From positions 1 through 64,000 of the forward strand of contig CAUJCO010000004.1 in the NCBI GenBank assembly GCA_963169645.1: a stretch of DNA of 64,000 nt. Direction: 5' to 3'. The stretch is from Bacteroidota bacterium (lineage in GTDB: Bacteria; Bacteroidota; Bacteroidia; Chitinophagales; JADIYW01). Below, piece by piece: positions 63,555-64,000 of the stretch; positions within the stretch are counted from its first letter, which is position 1; each line of letters opens with the position of its first letter. Under the pieces are notes generated by a model, which had not been told where the DNA came from, searched no databases, and saw only the letters and a list, made by a program, of their open reading frames with translations. The position numbers and the translations under genes were made by a program.

Positions 63555-64000
63555 ATGGAAGCGAGTGCATTACCCACAATTACAGTAGAGCAAACAACAG
63601 TAAGTAAATTACCGAGCATTGATTTCAACAATTTAGCATTTGGTAAAACATTCTCAGACCACATGTTTATTTGTGAATACTATGATGGAAAATGGCAAAC
63701 AGCAAAAATTCAACCGTATCAAAATTTATCTTTATCACCGGCTTGTAATGTGTTTCATTATGGTCAAGCTATTTTTGAAGGCATGAAAGCATACTACAAA
63801 GAAGACGGAAGTGGTGTGGTATTATTTAGACCGGAAAAAAATGCCGAACGTTTAAATATATCTGCTAAGCGCATGTCAATGCCACAAGTTCCTATTGAGT
63901 TGTTTTTGGTTGGCTTACAACAATTAATAAAATTGGATAAAGATTTTATTCCTAAAACTGCCGGAGGTTCTTTATACATTCGTCCATTTTTAATAGGTAC
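63555..64000 (+). CDS. ilvE: Branched-chain amino acid aminotransferase, N-terminal part
   Basis: The gene runs off the right edge; 148 codons are present. Starts at ATG 63555. Class IV PLP aminotransferase: LSLSPACNVFHYGQAIFEGMKAY and NAERLNISAKRMSMP are the typical N-terminal blocks, ending in YIRPFLIGT. The PLP-binding Lys would lie beyond the window. Catalyses the last step of Leu, Ile and Val synthesis. Confidence 0.93.
   Translation, partial: MEASALPTITVEQTTVSKLPSIDFNNLAFGKTFSDHMFICEYYDGKWQTAKIQPYQNLSLSPACNVFHYGQAIFEGMKAYYKEDGSGVVLFRPEKNAERLNISAKRMSMPQVPIELFLVGLQQLIKLDKDFIPKTAGGSLYIRPFLIG

Overview
The window is a gene-dense, AT-rich (about one-third GC) chromosomal segment from a member of the Bacteroidota. 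Four things point there. Promoter-like elements have the TAnnTTTG form. The primary sigma factor is short (288 aa) and lacks region 1.1. The par-DUF5683-dapB-lepB gene order is typical of the phylum. Families largely confined to it are present, including a type IX secretion plug protein, a GSCFA protein, a 2TM-domain protein, DUF4294, DUF4377, and a TonB receptor with a carboxypeptidase-like N-domain. The class within the phylum cannot be fixed from sequence alone. No rRNA, tRNA, insertion sequence, prophage or CRISPR array was seen.

Layout. 1-566: composite intergenic repeats. 567-9421: serine hydrolase, carbonic anhydrase, a small membrane/regulator operon, a lipoprotein, two tandem START-like proteins, a 1-Cys peroxiredoxin, an MpaB-type oxygenase and a sugar-type MFS carrier. 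9423-13622: three linked proteins of unknown function (DUF4377, zinc ribbon, coiled coil, META). 13881-25611: aldehyde dehydrogenase, HsdR_N-like protein, the lepB-dapB-DUF5683-parB-parA operon, a metallo-hydrolase, flavin reductase, oligopeptide-type binding lipoprotein, YqgE and the T9SS plug protein. 25682-38761: GSCFA protein, two overlapping 7TM histidine-kinase-like genes, YjbR, AceK, two glycosyltransferases, BshB1, glutathione peroxidase, DUF4294, and a complete TPR kinase/LuxR regulator pair. 38940-52514: trxB, coaE, yajC, rpsO, pnp, primary sigma, rpe, a TonB receptor, a second composite repeat block, a TPR protein and gyrA. 52676-64000: a large outer-membrane protein, nitroreductase, prmC, ribD, an EamA carrier, YigZ, an ECF sigma factor with a membrane-to-barrel partner, rdgB, an unknown protein, and the start of ilvE.

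How the genes work together. Most are housekeeping or redox-defence genes: BshB1 for bacillithiol, two peroxidases and thioredoxin reductase. The cell-envelope theme is strong. Two complete or partial two-component modules and one ECF sigma module sit among outer-membrane proteins.

Most notable observations. (1) The adjacent kinase genes at 26620-30215 have complementary defects: one keeps the phospho-acceptor histidine but has lost its ATP-binding boxes, and the other keeps the ATP-binding boxes but lacks the canonical histidine motif. This suggests an obligate two-protein kinase. (2) The ECF sigma factor overlaps a protein with a short cytoplasmic tail, one inner-membrane helix, a long linker and an outer-membrane-barrel-like end. 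(3) Three separate octamer arrays each contain exactly eight 8-bp units beside the same short hairpin motif.
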